Shown here: one piece after another, positions 46,151 through 59,017 of the stretch | How positions within the stretch are numbered: position 1 is the stretch's first letter | How the letters are laid out: each line of letters begins with the position of its first letter | NCBI RefSeq assembly: GCF_933775445.1 | Contig: NC_065876.1 | Location: 24,366,001-24,430,000 of the forward strand | DNA from: Argentina anserina | Taxonomy: Eukaryota; Streptophyta; Magnoliopsida; Rosales; Rosaceae | Reading direction: 5' to 3' | Length of the DNA: 64,000 nucleotides | Notes under the pieces: model-generated | What the model was told of the DNA's origin: nothing | Seen by the model: only the letters and a program-made list of their open reading frames with translations | The model's database searches: none | Made by a program: the position numbers and the translations under genes

Positions 46151-49100
46151 TAGGGGTGGACACGGGTCTATTCGGTTCGGTTTTGGACAAAACCCATAAC
46201 CCAACCCAAATTTTAAATTCGGTTCGGTTCGGTTCGGTTTTTCTATTTTAGAGACTGTGACCCACAACCCAACCCAACCCGTATGGTTCGGTTCGGTTCG
46301 GTTTTTTTTTCGGTTTTACCCATATGTAAAATACGTAATATTATATATTAATTTTAAAAGTATAAAATTTAACATAAAGATGAAAAACTAATAGTCTAAT
46401 GATTATTTCATACCTAATTGACTTATGCCTCATCATTTAGCCCGTGGATCTGAAAAGCTCGCCGAGGCCCGCAAGCCCGATGAGTTTTTACCCGAAAACA
46501 ACACTATTATGTCATAAGGGAAGACCCATTACCAATATGCGAACACTAAAAGTCGTTTGCATATATGAAATCACCTAATTTTTGTCACCGATTGTGTGCG
46601 GTCGCACCAAAAAATTCCATTTGGCAAAGCCCCGGTCAATGAGGATTTTAATGTCAAAACGCCTTTTTTCTTGACCATAAGTATGGACGATCAATCAATA
46701 TCCAAATCGGACGAAATTTTTACGGGTTCCCTAAATATATATACTGATCACATCTGCTGGTGTCGATTGACCATATTTCGAACTGGAGTTATCGATTGCT
46801 GAAGTGTCCACTAATGTATCATACCTTTATATTAGATTTATAATAAAACTATCGCATTATGAAGCGACTATATGAAGTAAACTTTTAGGGATCGATCGAC
46901 ACCATCCGATGTGATCAGTATATATATTTAGTGACCATGTAAAAATTTCATCCAATTCGGACCTAGTTTGACCGTCAGAATTTCCGGTAAACTGAAAACA
47001 CCACTAATTTGTCCTAAAGGAGAATCTATTACAAAGATGCGAGCGCCGAAAGCCGTTTGCATATCTGAAGTCACCTAATTTTTGTTACTTATCATGCGGG
47101 GTCGCACTGAAGAAATCTATTTGGCAAAGCCCCGGTCAATGAGGTTTTATTATGTGAAAACGCCTCTTTTTTGGTTGACCGTAGGTACGAACGGTCAAAC
47201 CATGTCCAAAATGGACGAAATTTTTACGGGGTCCCTAAATATATATACCAATCACATCTGCTGGTGTCGATCGACCATATTTCGAATTAGAGTTGACGAT
47301 CACCTAAGTGTCAACTAATGTATCATAACCTTTATATTAGGTTTAAAATAAAACTATCGCATTATGAAGCGACTATATGAAGGAAACTTCTAGGGATCGA
47401 TCGACACCAGCCGATGTGATCGTTATATATATTTAGTGACCCTATAAAAATTTCATCCAATTCGGACCTTATTTAACCGTCGGAATTTTTGGTAAATCGA
47501 AAACATCACTATTATGCCATAAGGGAGGACCTATTACAAATATGCGAATGCCGAAAGCCGTTTGCATATCTGAAATCACCTAATTTTTGTTACTTATCAT
47601 GCGGGGTCGCACTGAAGAAATCTATTTGGCAAAGCCCCGGTCAATGAGGTTTTATTATGTGAAAACGCCTCTTTTTTGGTTGACCGTAGGTACGAACGGT
47701 CAAACCATGTCCAAAATGGATGAAATTTTTACGGGGTCCCTAAATATATATACCAATCACATCTGCTGGTGTCGATCGACCATATTTCGAATTAGAGTTG
47801 ACGATCACCTAAGTGTCAACTAATGTATCATAACCTTTATATTAGGTTTAAAATAAAACTATCACATTATGAAGCGACTATATGAAGAAAACTTCTAGGG
47901 ATCGATCAATACCAGCCGATGTGATTGTTATATATATTTAGTGACCCTATAAAAATTTCATCCAATTCGGACCTCATTTAACCGTCGGAATTCTTGGTAA
48001 ATCGAAAACATCACTATTATGCCATAAGGGAGGACCTATTACAAATATGCGATCGCCGAAAGCCGTTTGCATATCTGAAATCACCTAATTTTTGTTATCT
48101 ATCATGCGCGGTCGCACTAAATAAATATATTTGGGAAAGCCCCGGTCAATAGGGTTTCAATATGTGAAAACGCCTCTTTTTTAGTTAACCGTAGGTACGA
48201 ACGGTCAAACCATGTCCAAAACGGACGAAATTTTTACGGGGTCCCTAAATATATATACCAATCACATCTGCTGGTGTCGATCGATCATATATCGAATTAG
48301 AGTTAGCGATTTCCTAAGTGTCAACTAATGTATCATAACATTTATATTAGGTTTAAAATAAAACTATCGCATTATGAAGCGACTATATGAAGGAAACTTC
48401 TAGGGATCGATCGACACCAGCCGATGTAATCGGTATATATATTTAGTGACCCTATAAAAATTTCATCCAATTCGGACCTCATTTAACCGTCAGAATTTTT
48501 GGTAAATCGAAAACACCACTATTATGCCATAAGGGAGGACCTATTACAAATATGCGAATGCCGAAAGCCGTTTGCATATCTGAAATCACCTAATTTTTGT
48601 TATCTATCATGCATGGTCGCACTAAAGAAATATATTTGGCAAAGCCCCGGTCAATAGGGTTTCAATATGTGAAAACGCCTCTTTTTTAGTTAACCGTAGG
48701 TACGAACGGTCAAACCATGTTCAAAACGGACGAAATTTTTACGGGGTCCCTAAATATATATACCAATCACATCTGCTGGTGTCGATCGATCATATTTCAA
48801 ATTAGAGTTGGCGATTTCCTAAGTGTCAACTAATGTATCATAACATTTATATTAGGTTTAAAATAAAACTATCGCATTATGAAGGAAGCAAGACGGCTAA
48901 ATAATGCGCCTCTTATACATTAGGTCAATTAGGTTAGAAATTATGTGCGGCTGTGAGGCCGACCACACTATTTTTTTATTAAAAAAAATAATAATAATGT
49001 AAAATTATAAATATGACAAAATGATGTCGTTTTGTAACGTTGACCATTGACTTCGGGTTGTTTGGGTCGGTTCGGTTTCTAAGGGACTGAACCCAAAACC

Positions 49101-49233
49101 CAACCCAAATAGAATCGGTTCGGTTCGGTTTTTTTATTTTCGGTTCGGTTTGATTCGGGTTTCGGTTTGTTCGGATTCGGTTTGGGTTCGGGTCCGGTTT
49201 TTTTCGGTTTTCGGGTCAGTTTGTCCACCCCTA
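46151..49233. mobile_element. Non-autonomous hAT element carrying a tandem array of foldback units
   Basis: Perfect 8-bp duplications CTTTATAG lie at 46143-46150 and 49234-49241. The ends TAGGGGTGGACA and TGTCCACCCCTA are perfect 12-bp inverted repeats. Both subterminal zones (46170-46320 and 49060-49215) are rich in CGGTTCGGTT repeats and AACCCAACCCAA. The middle is an array of ~505-bp units given separately. No transposase was found. The 3083-bp length is large for a MITE. Confidence 0.9.
46502..48886 (+). repeat. Tandem array, period about 505 bp, 4.75 copies, inside a hAT element
   Basis: The anchor CACTATTATG(C/T)CATAAGGGA starts units at 46502, 47002 (variant), 47507, 48012 and 48517. 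The last unit stops at about 48886. Within each unit ACATCTGCTGGTGTCGATCG and, some 140 bp later, its inverse CGATCGACACCAGCCGATGT form the tip of a foldback with arms of roughly 90-100 bp. Units 2 and 3 are almost identical, units 4 and 5 form a second similar pair, and unit 1 is most diverged. Short open frames repeated in units 2 and 3 (78 codons, same protein) come from this identity, not from a gene. Confidence 0.92.
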
Positions 49234-49245
49234 CTTTATAGACTA

Positions 49246-49351
49246 GTGCTAGGGCATAGAGGTGTCGCTAATATCAGAGAAGGCACAGGCTAGTTCTAGT
49301 GCTAGCGCAGAGAGGTGTCGCTAATATCAGAGAAGGCACAGGCTAGTGATA
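49246..49351 (+). repeat. Two tandem copies of a 53-bp unit
   Basis: GTGCTAG(G/C)GCA(T/G)AGAGGTGTCGCTAATATCAGAGAAGGCACAGGCTAGT occurs twice, head to tail, just outside the right target duplication of the hAT element. There are only about two mismatches. The sequence matches nothing recognised. Confidence 0.88.
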
Positions 49352-49376
49352 GGGGCGTGATTAAGGCACACCGCAA

Positions 49377-49507
49377 ATTGTCTGAAAATTTGCAGAGTTA
49401 ATCCATACGTTATTACCTAAGTACTGGAGAAATGTGAAAAATCGATCGGAAAATTAGTAAAAAATGAAAATTCATACCTTAATCTAAAATACAGACATCC
49501 TCATTTA
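49377..49507. mobile_element. Half copy of the foldback family seen at 44922-45247
   Basis: TGAAAATTTGCAGAG...CCATACGTTATTACCTAAG...GAAAAATCGATCGGAAA...TAAAATACAGACATCC aligns with the right arm at 45110-45240. The left arm is absent, so it is a deletion remnant. Confidence 0.72.
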
Positions 49508-51523
49508 AAAATCCCCGTGTATATATATATATATATTTATATATATTTATATCGTACATCAGTTTTACTAATTAAGCACCTAGCGTGATCATGCATGCAT
49601 GGAGGGGGAGGCACCTGTACATACATGTACATGTAAATTATCCAAGATGGACTACTTCGATAAGAAAGGAAGATGCGCCAGTACAGGCTGTAGCTAGGCA
49701 CCTGTACATATCTAGGACAAGCAGACCTCTTGATAAGAAGAACAGAACGAATGCAATCTGCCAATCTGGACGACGACAAGAATGTATAGGAAAGCATGGA
49801 AATCAAATACTTAAGTTTAATTAAAGCCTTGCTCAAACTCAAAGGAACCATTAACAATTAAGAACATCTCGGTGTTTCGAATTCCGCTAATCGAAATATT
49901 CAAATGTCGCTCAGTGTATATATGATACCCTAATTCAAAAATTAGACAACAAAAATTTGCTGTGATTGTAGTAAATATAATTATTGTTTGGGTAACTAAC
50001 ACATACAACATCCCTTACAAGTTCATGAGCAGATGATTGTCAATGTAAAAAATTATTTTAATTATTTGTATATATATAACGCATATTGTAAATTTGTTGT
50101 CCATGCATGTTTTAAGTTTATACCTATAAATTATAATCTGTGTTCAATTAATCGTAAACTAAGGGTATGATACATAAACATCAAGATACTATATATAGAC
50201 CCTCCCCTGATGATGAACTTTTAATACTTGTCTTTAATTAGGAAAGCAAACCCTCGCAATCACTAAAATCACTATGAGCATTTATGATGAGGACCAATAG
50301 CTTGAGGACTAGTTAAACAATTTCTTTGCTTCACCCAGATGAGATATCTATATCTCAAATGTTTAGTTTTAAGGCGTATCTGAGCATGCAAATTTTTATC
50401 TAAATTGAAATCATTAAGACATTATAAATATATGATTTACCCATTATGAACTTATATTGACCATGCTTGACATATTTGATTCGTCAATTAATAGCAAATC
50501 AAGAGTTGGAAAGTTAGTCGAGCGGAAAATATAATTCAACGTGGATTAGTATGGTTAGGCTAGGGATATCACAAATAGGATGGGGTTTCACCCAACATAG
50601 AAAGTTTTATATATATTTACTTGAAATAGAAAAAATGTTCCTAGCGGAAGCTGAATTTGCACCATCTTGGAACCCCATTGTTGCCTATTAATTTGATATA
50701 ATTTCATACCTTCACGAAACATTTTTTTTTTACCTTCACGAACATTGAATTGACTGAAAGCTTATACAAATAATATATTTATGTAGATTTATAATCTAAA
50801 TGGTTTAGATGAAATATATGATTAAAAAGCGAGTCTTATCCATCATTAATTAGAACGTTCTCATTGGAAAGGCTCATTTGATTCCATATATTGCTGGTCT
50901 TTGTTCAATTAGGATACCAAACTGTTGGTTGAGTTTCCATTTTCCTGCATTGGCTTACCCGTTTAATTTGTACATTGGATTATTCATGACCTAGAAGGAC
51001 AATACACTGAGCTTGTGAATAAGTCCTTTCAAGATGCAAACTTTATTGTAGTAGTAATAATAGTAAAATTAATAATAAAATAAGAATCACTAACGTCTCT
51101 TAACATTTTATAAAACGCAATAAAATAACGCATAAATAATGTATGAACGTAGGATACGATGATACACCACTCAAATATTAGATGCCTTATGCAACCAAGT
51201 AACCCGCCGAGTAGGCACAAAACCGTCAAAATGGAGAAAACTCCGGCCACCACCCACCCCTCCCGCCAAACACCGACAAAACCCAAAACACCAAGTCACC
51301 AACACAAATATGATCGAAAATACGAAATAATGTTTTCTTAAAAAATGGGAAAAAAAAAAAACAAAACGCAAAAGAAGACCCAACTGTATACGCACAAGAA
51401 GAGAGTCACTGAGAATATATTGGGAAAATCACAGGCGCTCCAAAAAGAAGAAGAAAAGAAAAGAGAAAAGGAAAGGTGTGCGTGAGGAAGTGATGCAGAT
51501 ATTGTGGATCGTAAAATAAGCGG
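49508..51523. other. Intergenic region and upstream part of the FAM135-like gene
   Basis: It holds a TA/TTTATA microsatellite at about 49519-49552. The rest is AT-rich with no recognisable coding sequence. The last ~100 bases before the ATG (purine-rich GAAGAAGAAAAGAAAAGAG run) are probably 5' UTR. No TATA box was fixed. Confidence 0.45.
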
Positions 51524-54500
51524 ATGTTTCGGCATCTGGGATGGCTGGTTGGTCTCCCCTATAAATCCTCCTCATCCTCATCCTCATCAAAACGATTGTC
51601 AAATGCCAACCCGGCTTCCCCACCCAGGCCGCCGCCGCTGGCTGCTATGTTCGACTCTGTTCACGAGATCGCTATTTACATTCACCGCTTCCACAATCTC
51701 GATCTTTTCCAACAAGGGTGGGTACTCTCTCTCTCTCCCCAATTCAATTCCATTTGGATTCCTGATTTAATCCCGGAGTTTTGCAGATGGTACCAACTTA
51801 AGATCACCATGAGATGGGAGGACAGTGAGGTCACGGGCACTCCGGCCAGAGTTGTTCAATACGAAGGTACCACACCCTGTCTGTTTTTGTTGTTTTGCAA
51901 CTGGAAATGACATTTGTTGTTGCAGCAAAAGTTGTTGTGTTTAGGTTACTATATGAGTCAGCTATGAAATTGTAAAGTACCCATTTAGGTTCTCAGTGTT
52001 TAAAGTATGGACTTTGCTGCTTTTGAGTGTCAGGGAATGGGGGCAATGCTGGTGGTTGTTGTTTTTTTGTTTAAAAGTCGAAATGGAATACTTGAAATTT
52101 TATTGCCTTTTTTTTCTCTAATCCAAAAAGACGTCTGCTTTATCTGAAGTATCTCCTTATGAGAAGACATATTGTGAATGCATAAACTTCGTGAATTGAC
52201 AGTGTCAAGTAAATACTACATGACTTAACTGGGTTTAGCTATCGCTGCGAACTGATAAATGTAGCTTGTCCTTATGGTTTTGGAAACGGACCTTGGCACA
52301 AATAATTAGTGAGAAAAAGAGATGTGTCATGTGTGAAAGCTTGAGAGAGCTTGAGAGAAAAAATAAGAACTGTATTGTATTAAGATAAATGATTCTATTA
52401 CAATACAAAGGAAATATACCAGAAGAGCTTCTATACTTTGCTAGAGAAAGAGATAAGCTGATCACTATCGGCTTGACATGTGTAGCTTCACGGAATAGAG
52501 GATTACAGCTAATAACAGAACTAATAAGCTAAACTATTATCTAATTATCATATAGCTAACAATGTGTAAATGAATAGAATGGTTCAGCATATGGTTCAGT
52601 TGATATAGCTGCTTTTTAGTACTGCCACTCATGTGATGGACCAGTTGATTATGTGGACATGACTAAGTGGTCTTTTGATTCTTGTTATCAGACGGGTAAA
52701 TGTTATACTTCAGTCAGATTTAACTATAATAACGTTATCCAGTACTCGAGTGATATCCGTTTTTGATCATTAAGAGGGAAGATCGTATAAATAATTAATT
52801 GGTTTGATTGGCAGCTCCTGATCTTTGTTCTGATGATGTATATGGAGTATGGAGGATTGATGATACAGACAACAGCTTCTCAACTCGGCCTTTTCGTATC
52901 AAATATGCAAGACAGGATGTCTTTTTATCAATCATGATATCTTTCAATCTGTCTTTTACTGAATATGAGGTTATCTCTCTTCCTCTCTGTGTGCCTCTAT
53001 GTATGCGCGCAGGTATAACATGTCAAGTTATGAGTCATCTACAAGGAATTTATTCGAGATGATTTTTCTTTTCTTTGAATTATAATAGGTTATAGGTGTC
53101 AATCTATAGGTAGAAATCCTTTGTTAGGTTTTTAATGATATAGAGTATCCTTGACTAGAATTTGCATCACTACTGTCTACCAGAACATGATTAGTCCAAA
53201 CTCGTAATAAGAGAAACAAAAATTATCAGTAAAGGTGATAAAAATCTGTATTGTAAAAATGATTTTCGTTTTATGATTCTCACCCACCCGGTAGAACATG
53301 ATTAGTCCAAACTCGTAATAAGAGAAACAAAAATTATCAGTAAAGGTGATAAAAATCTGTATTGTAAAAATGATTTTCGTTTTATGATTCTCACCCGCCC
53401 CCAGGAATTTGTTGTAATGTTAATAAATTTTGATGGTAGTAGGGTATATAATTTTCAGGGTCAATCCTCATCTCCTGTTCTCTTGAAGTTTGAGCTTATG
53501 CATGCCCCTATATCAGGAAATAGGTGAGTTCACGAAATTCATATCGTTTTCTTGCATGCTTATGATTTACAAATTGTAAGTGATGTCATTACTTGCTTTG
53601 GACAAACTGTAGGTCTGACTTGCAGGAAGCTCTGGATGCCAATCCGGCCGCTGTCCATGAATTTCGAATTCCTCCCAAAGCTCTTTTGGGTTTACATTCA
53701 TATTGCCCTGTTCATTTTGACGCGTTCCATTCAGTGCTTGTTGATGTTAGTATACACATCAGTCTACTAAAAGCTCCTTCTTACAAGCATCCATCAAAGG
53801 TATCCAGGTTTGTCACATATTCATCTCTCCAAGTCATTTAGAATTCCACATTCTTTTTCTTTTCTGTGAAGTTAATAGTTTTCAAAGATGCCGAAACTAT
53901 TCTTTGGTTCTTAAATATTTTCTTGAATATATTTGGTAATTTGTTTTCTTTTCAGTATGCGTAGAATTGCTGAAGGTGCTGGTGGAGAAACTTCTGGATC
54001 AAACCAAGTATGTTTTACATTGAATTCTACGAGACATATCTTTGGCACTGAATCTTATGATATTTACTTTAGAATCTTTTCTATTCTTCTATTTTTTCTT
54101 TCAATCTTTAGATGAAAATATGGTTTTGATCGATATGTCAGCTATTTCCATATATCTTTTCCAGGCCTTTACCCGGACAAAAATTATATCAGGCTTCTAT
54201 GCAGTATATGGGAATGTTAAGTTTTTTTTTTAATTACAGTTCGTGCGTGTGATTGTATACACATGGCTGTATACAATTTGGACTTCATAGCACGATAAAG
54301 TACAACCAAACATAGATGACAGTGTTCCGAATTTGTTTAATAACCTAGGATTATTTATGGTATGAACCGTGAGTGCATTGCATCATGCTAGATCAGGATG
54401 TCATTAATTCAATACCTCATAATACTAGAGCACACAGACATGGCATATGGGGTGTGATAGTAGTTATCGTCTTGAGCACTGACTTAAACTGAACATATAT

Positions 54501-57500
54501 AGGTATGACATGGATTTAGAAATTACCATGTTGTCTTGAAACTAGGATATGGTTTTTCTTTTTCCTTGATTTTTTTATATTTCTGCAGAAGTGATATTTC
54601 CATGGGAAGGACATGACTAAACTTTGTTTGGATGTTAGAAAAATTGTTGGCTGCTGTTTTACCCTTGAACTACTAACCAAAGTACTTAATCTTTTTTGAT
54701 AGGACCAAAGGACTCTATCTGATTTTTCATAAAAGGGTGATTACACACAACCACTCCTTATAGGATCCAGAGTTTATAAAGAGATCTACCTGTATTGTCT
54801 GCTATCTTGAACTAAGATCTTTTGGGTTTGGTTTGATTGTTTTAGTCTGGGTAGGCTTCGTTTGGGTTGTTGTTCTTGTGCTGATGCACTTTCTTCTCCA
54901 TCTTTCTGCAATTTCTTCTTCTTTAGTGATGAAATTGTCATTTTTATATGCCTATAGTGAGAACAGAATGTACCTTATGCTTCAATATGGATGCATTAAA
55001 TTCCTTTAACCAATGCTTGAATATCTTATTAGCTTGCTATTCACAATGCTTTAGTCCTCAAGATGACTTAATTTGGATTTAGTGGCAGCAATTTCTGGTT
55101 TATAGCTCACTTTCCATCTCTCTTTGATGTACTATTCAATCATTTGCTAACAGTTGATAGTTTGTGATTGACTAGGCAGCGGGGCAATTATCTACTGCAG
55201 ACTCAAATGGCATCATGCTTCTTAAGTCACTGTTAGCTGCTCGTAGCATACTGCTTGAAGAGCTCCAGACACTTAGCAAGGCTGTTGACCAAGAAATTGA
55301 TTTGACTGATTTTATATCTGAAATGGATAATATCAATGATTCGTTCCTGCAAGGAAATTTGGTTGCAGCAGATGAGAGTGTTTCAGGACAAGGCAAGCCA
55401 CAAAATGGTCTTGAGGTCCTTGCTTAATTCATACAGCAGAATGCTCATACATATGTATATATATATATGAAGTTTCAATGGTTTAACATTGTCTCTCTTG
55501 CTAAACTTCATCGTCCTTTTCCTTTTATATAGAAAACAAATGGCACATCGGGTTCTAGAATTGGTGAATTGCCACAGTCTTTATCAAGGGGTGGTGTGAT
55601 GAAAACTTTCAATCTCTTGGGAGATCAACTCTTATATCTATGGAATACTTTTTTGCAATTCCACAGGTTTGCTTCTGTCTGATACTGATACAATTATCTT
55701 CTCTGTTCAATATATTGCAATACACACCATTATTACCTTTTTAGGGAAAAAGTTGCCTTGTGGTTACTTGATGCAGGTGGCATAGAAAAGCTAAGAAACA
55801 CCTCTTTGATTTGCTCTTTTGGCAATCTTAGTCAGTAATACACTGTTCTTTGTCCATATAAGTGGTCATATGTACTATAAATGCACTTTTTTTTTTACCC
55901 ATGGATGGCCATAGTGTTACGAAACCAACTTTAAGAATATCATGATTCTAGTTAGACTATTGATTGCCCTTGATCTAGTCTGATAAATGAGCACTTAAGG
56001 TATTAAATGTTACTGTGTGAGAAAACTTAGACAACACAAGATTTGTGTCTTTTGGGCTTGGAATAGGGTGTGTGAATATCTAGGAAGTCTTGTGTTCCAT
56101 AGAAGAAAAACTGCTTCAGATAGACCTCCTTCAGTATGGATATGATTCATTTCCTATTTATATGTCTTGCCTGTACATGAAAAGACATTTAATTTGTCTG
56201 ATATATTTTCCGGAACATCTGCGCTTGTTTGTATGGTGATATTTATTCATTACAGGTTTCACAAAACAAAGATACTGGAATACTTGCATGACACATGGGC
56301 TAAAGATAGAAGAGCTGAATGGTCAATATGGATGGTTTACTCTAAGGTTGAGATGCCTCATCACTATCTGAACAGTGGGTTTGACGAGTCGTCTAATAAC
56401 GGTGGCTATAGAAGAACTCCAACTTTGTGGAAGCTGAACGATGATGTAAGTATTCAGTGTCACATAATTTGAAAAGGCAAACTAGACAAGTGTCTAACAT
56501 GAGATGAGCTAGGGCTGTAGGGGGTAAACCTTCACCTTCTTTATTGCCAGTGTGCATAGTACTTCTGACCTTATATAGATTCTTTAATGCATGTTTCATG
56601 AATGCATGTTTCATGGACCTGACTTTGTTATCTACAGCCGGCACAAATTGCTGCTACCCGTGCTGAGCTTCATAGACGAAGTATTGCACAAATGAAGGTG
56701 AGCTTTTGCAGTTTGCTTTCACATTATATTCCATGTTATGGTTTTTATATTTGAATGTATTGTTGAAAATTAGGAGCTTAGTTTTGTTTTCTTAAATGCA
56801 GATTAACAATCGATCAATTCAAGATTTGCATATATTTGGAGATCCATCAAGCATTCCTATTGTTATTGTGGAGCGTGTCATGAATGCACCTAGGCGTACT
56901 ACTAGTGAAAATTCTTACTTGAGACATTTGGATGTGTTAAGTGCTCCGGGCTTGCAAAGTGGATCTGGGTCAGAATCTGTAAACAAGCAATCTGGCTATA
57001 GCTCCTCAAAGAAATCCCGTGTTTTGAAGATTGTTGTTTTTGTGCATGGCTTTCAGGCTAGTTTTCCTTGCTTACAGCTTCCATGGATTTATAAGTTTAC
57101 TGTTTGTTCTGTTATCCTTTGCAACTCCCTTTGATAAATTTTATTCTGTAAACAGTTGCTGTGCTGAATTTGTTTTTTTGATGGTGTTCACCTAAATTAG
57201 GCACGATACCTATCTAGGAAAAAACTTGCCAAGTATTTGTAGTAACTATGTTTTTTCCAATTGCTGAAAACTATGTATGGATGATGCTCATCTATTAGCT
57301 ATATCATATTTTTGCTTTTATAGGGTGTGAAATTTTTTGATCTATGGATTAAGTACTTATTATTGGTCATTCATGTTCTTGCTGCTACTGTACAACTTAT
57401 TACCAATTCAGGGATGGAACAGCTTTTTAAGTCTATTGATATGTACTTTGTACTGTATTTGGTACAAGATATAGAATAAGTGGACTTATTAAAATTCTCA

Positions 57501-59017
57501 TACTTCAGGGGCATCATCTGGATTTACGGCTCATTCGAAATCAATGGCTATTGGTAGATCCGAAGGCAGAGTTTCTAATGTCAGAGGCAAACGAAGACAA
57601 AACATCCAGTGATTTCAGAGAAATGGGACAAAGGCTAGCTCAGGAAGTTATTACTTTCCTTAAGAAGAAAATGGATAAAGCTTCAAGATCTGGAAACTTG
57701 GTGGATATTAAGCTCAGCTTTGTCGGACATTCTATTGGAAATGTCATAATTAGGACGGCTCTAACAGGTAATGAAATCTTGAATTTCATGTTCTTGGATT
57801 TCACGTTGTGCCTTATTTGCTGTTGGTGTGAGTTTCGCCCCTTTTTTTTTTTGCAGAGGTTATGATGGAGCCATTCCTTAGATACCTACATGTTTATGTT
57901 TCTATATCGGGTCCACACCTGGGGTATCTATACAGTTCAAATTCTTTATTTAACTCTGGGCTGTGGCTTTTGAAGAAGCTCAAGAACACTCAGTGCATTC
58001 ATCAACTTACTTTCACTGATGATCCAAACCTCCAAAATACGTTCTTTTACCAGCTCTGTAAGGTAGTGAAAGAAATCTAATATTCAATGGATACTTTTTG
58101 TTTGGGACTAAAAATCGTTTTCTTCTCTGAAAGATACTGTGGCTCTTAACCATAGAATGGCTGTCTCGTGACTTCACAAGTGTTTGTGATATTGGGAAAT
58201 GTTAATCAAATATATGAATTGGGCTTTTAGTTTGCATTACTTGGGACATATATGTTGGAACAATATAGTGAACTGAGGCATGAAAGCTCGAATAGAAGAG
58301 AATCAGGTTTACTAAATAAAATATCGGGTAGCTCAAATAAACCTAGTAATGTCATGTTTCTTACTAAAAAACCAGGGGTCTGAGAAACCTGACAAATGGA
58401 TTACTTAATTTGACTGACTTTAATAGGTGATCTCTAACTGGTTGTATTTTTTTTTCTTTGCAGAAGAAGACGCTGGAGAATTTTAAGCACATAATACTGT
58501 TATCATCACCACAGGTATCTTTCTCTCTTTCGTGTCCCTTTGCATTTGTTGAAAATAATTACTTGATGAGAATGGCAACTTACCTAATGGAATCTTATAT
58601 GGTTGTACTTGATGAGAATGGCAACCCAATTATAGTAATCTTGTTCAAATGTCACTACAACGGAAAGTATGTTACTTGACAAATAGTAAACTAAAATATT
58701 TCCCTCTTCTTGGTTGTGTTTCGCAGGATGGTTATGTTCCTTACCATTCTGCCAGAATAGATATGTGCCAGGCTGCTTCATTAGACTATTCGAAACGGGG
58801 TAAAGTTTTTCTGGAAATGCTGAATGACTGCTTAGACCAAATACAGTCTCCTCGATGTGAGAATCGAGTGTTCATGCGCTGTGACATCAACTTTGACACG
58901 TCCACATATGGAAAGAACTTGAACACATTCATCGGAAGGGCCGCCCATATTGACTTTTTGGAATCCGACACTTTTGCAAGATTCATTATGTGGTCTTTCC
59001 CAGACCTATTTCGGTAA
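51524..59017 (+). CDS. FAM135/DUF676-type putative serine esterase
   Basis: Fifteen exons join in frame to 808 residues: 51524-51717, 51787-51866, 52815-52969, 53459-53523, 53613-53807, 53956-54007, 55176-55415, 55533-55666, 56256-56445, 56638-56697, 56802-57056, 57509-57767, 57857-58062, 58464-58514 and 58727-59017. The start MFRHLGWLVGL is preferred over the later MFDSVHE because plant relatives share that N terminus; a run of eight serines follows. The N-terminal half holds the FAM135 domain (EIAIYIHRFHNLDLFQQGWY, LHSYCPVHFDAFHSVLVD). The C-terminal half is an alpha/beta hydrolase: VFVHGFQGHHLDL, nucleophile elbow GHSIGN, ISGPHLGYLY, then SSPQDGYVPYHSAR carrying the likely Asp and His. Substrate and location are unknown. 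Intron 57057-57508 has a GC donor. Confidence 0.95.
53182..53404 (+). repeat. Recent tandem duplication, ~111 bp, in an intron
   Basis: AGAACATGATTAGTCCAAAC...GATTCTCACCC(A/G)CCC starting at 53182 is repeated immediately from 53293, essentially without mismatch. It lies wholly within intron 3 of the FAM135-like gene and does not touch splice sites. Confidence 0.92.

Noticed and set aside
47082..47823. Two identical 78-codon frames as duplicated genes
   Set aside because: They lie in near-identical tandem repeat units; the frame is lost in units 4 and 5 and no protein family is evident.
46502..48886. CRISPR-like or centromeric array
   Set aside because: Units are 505 bp, there are under five, and they sit inside a hAT element; no spacers and no extended satellite.
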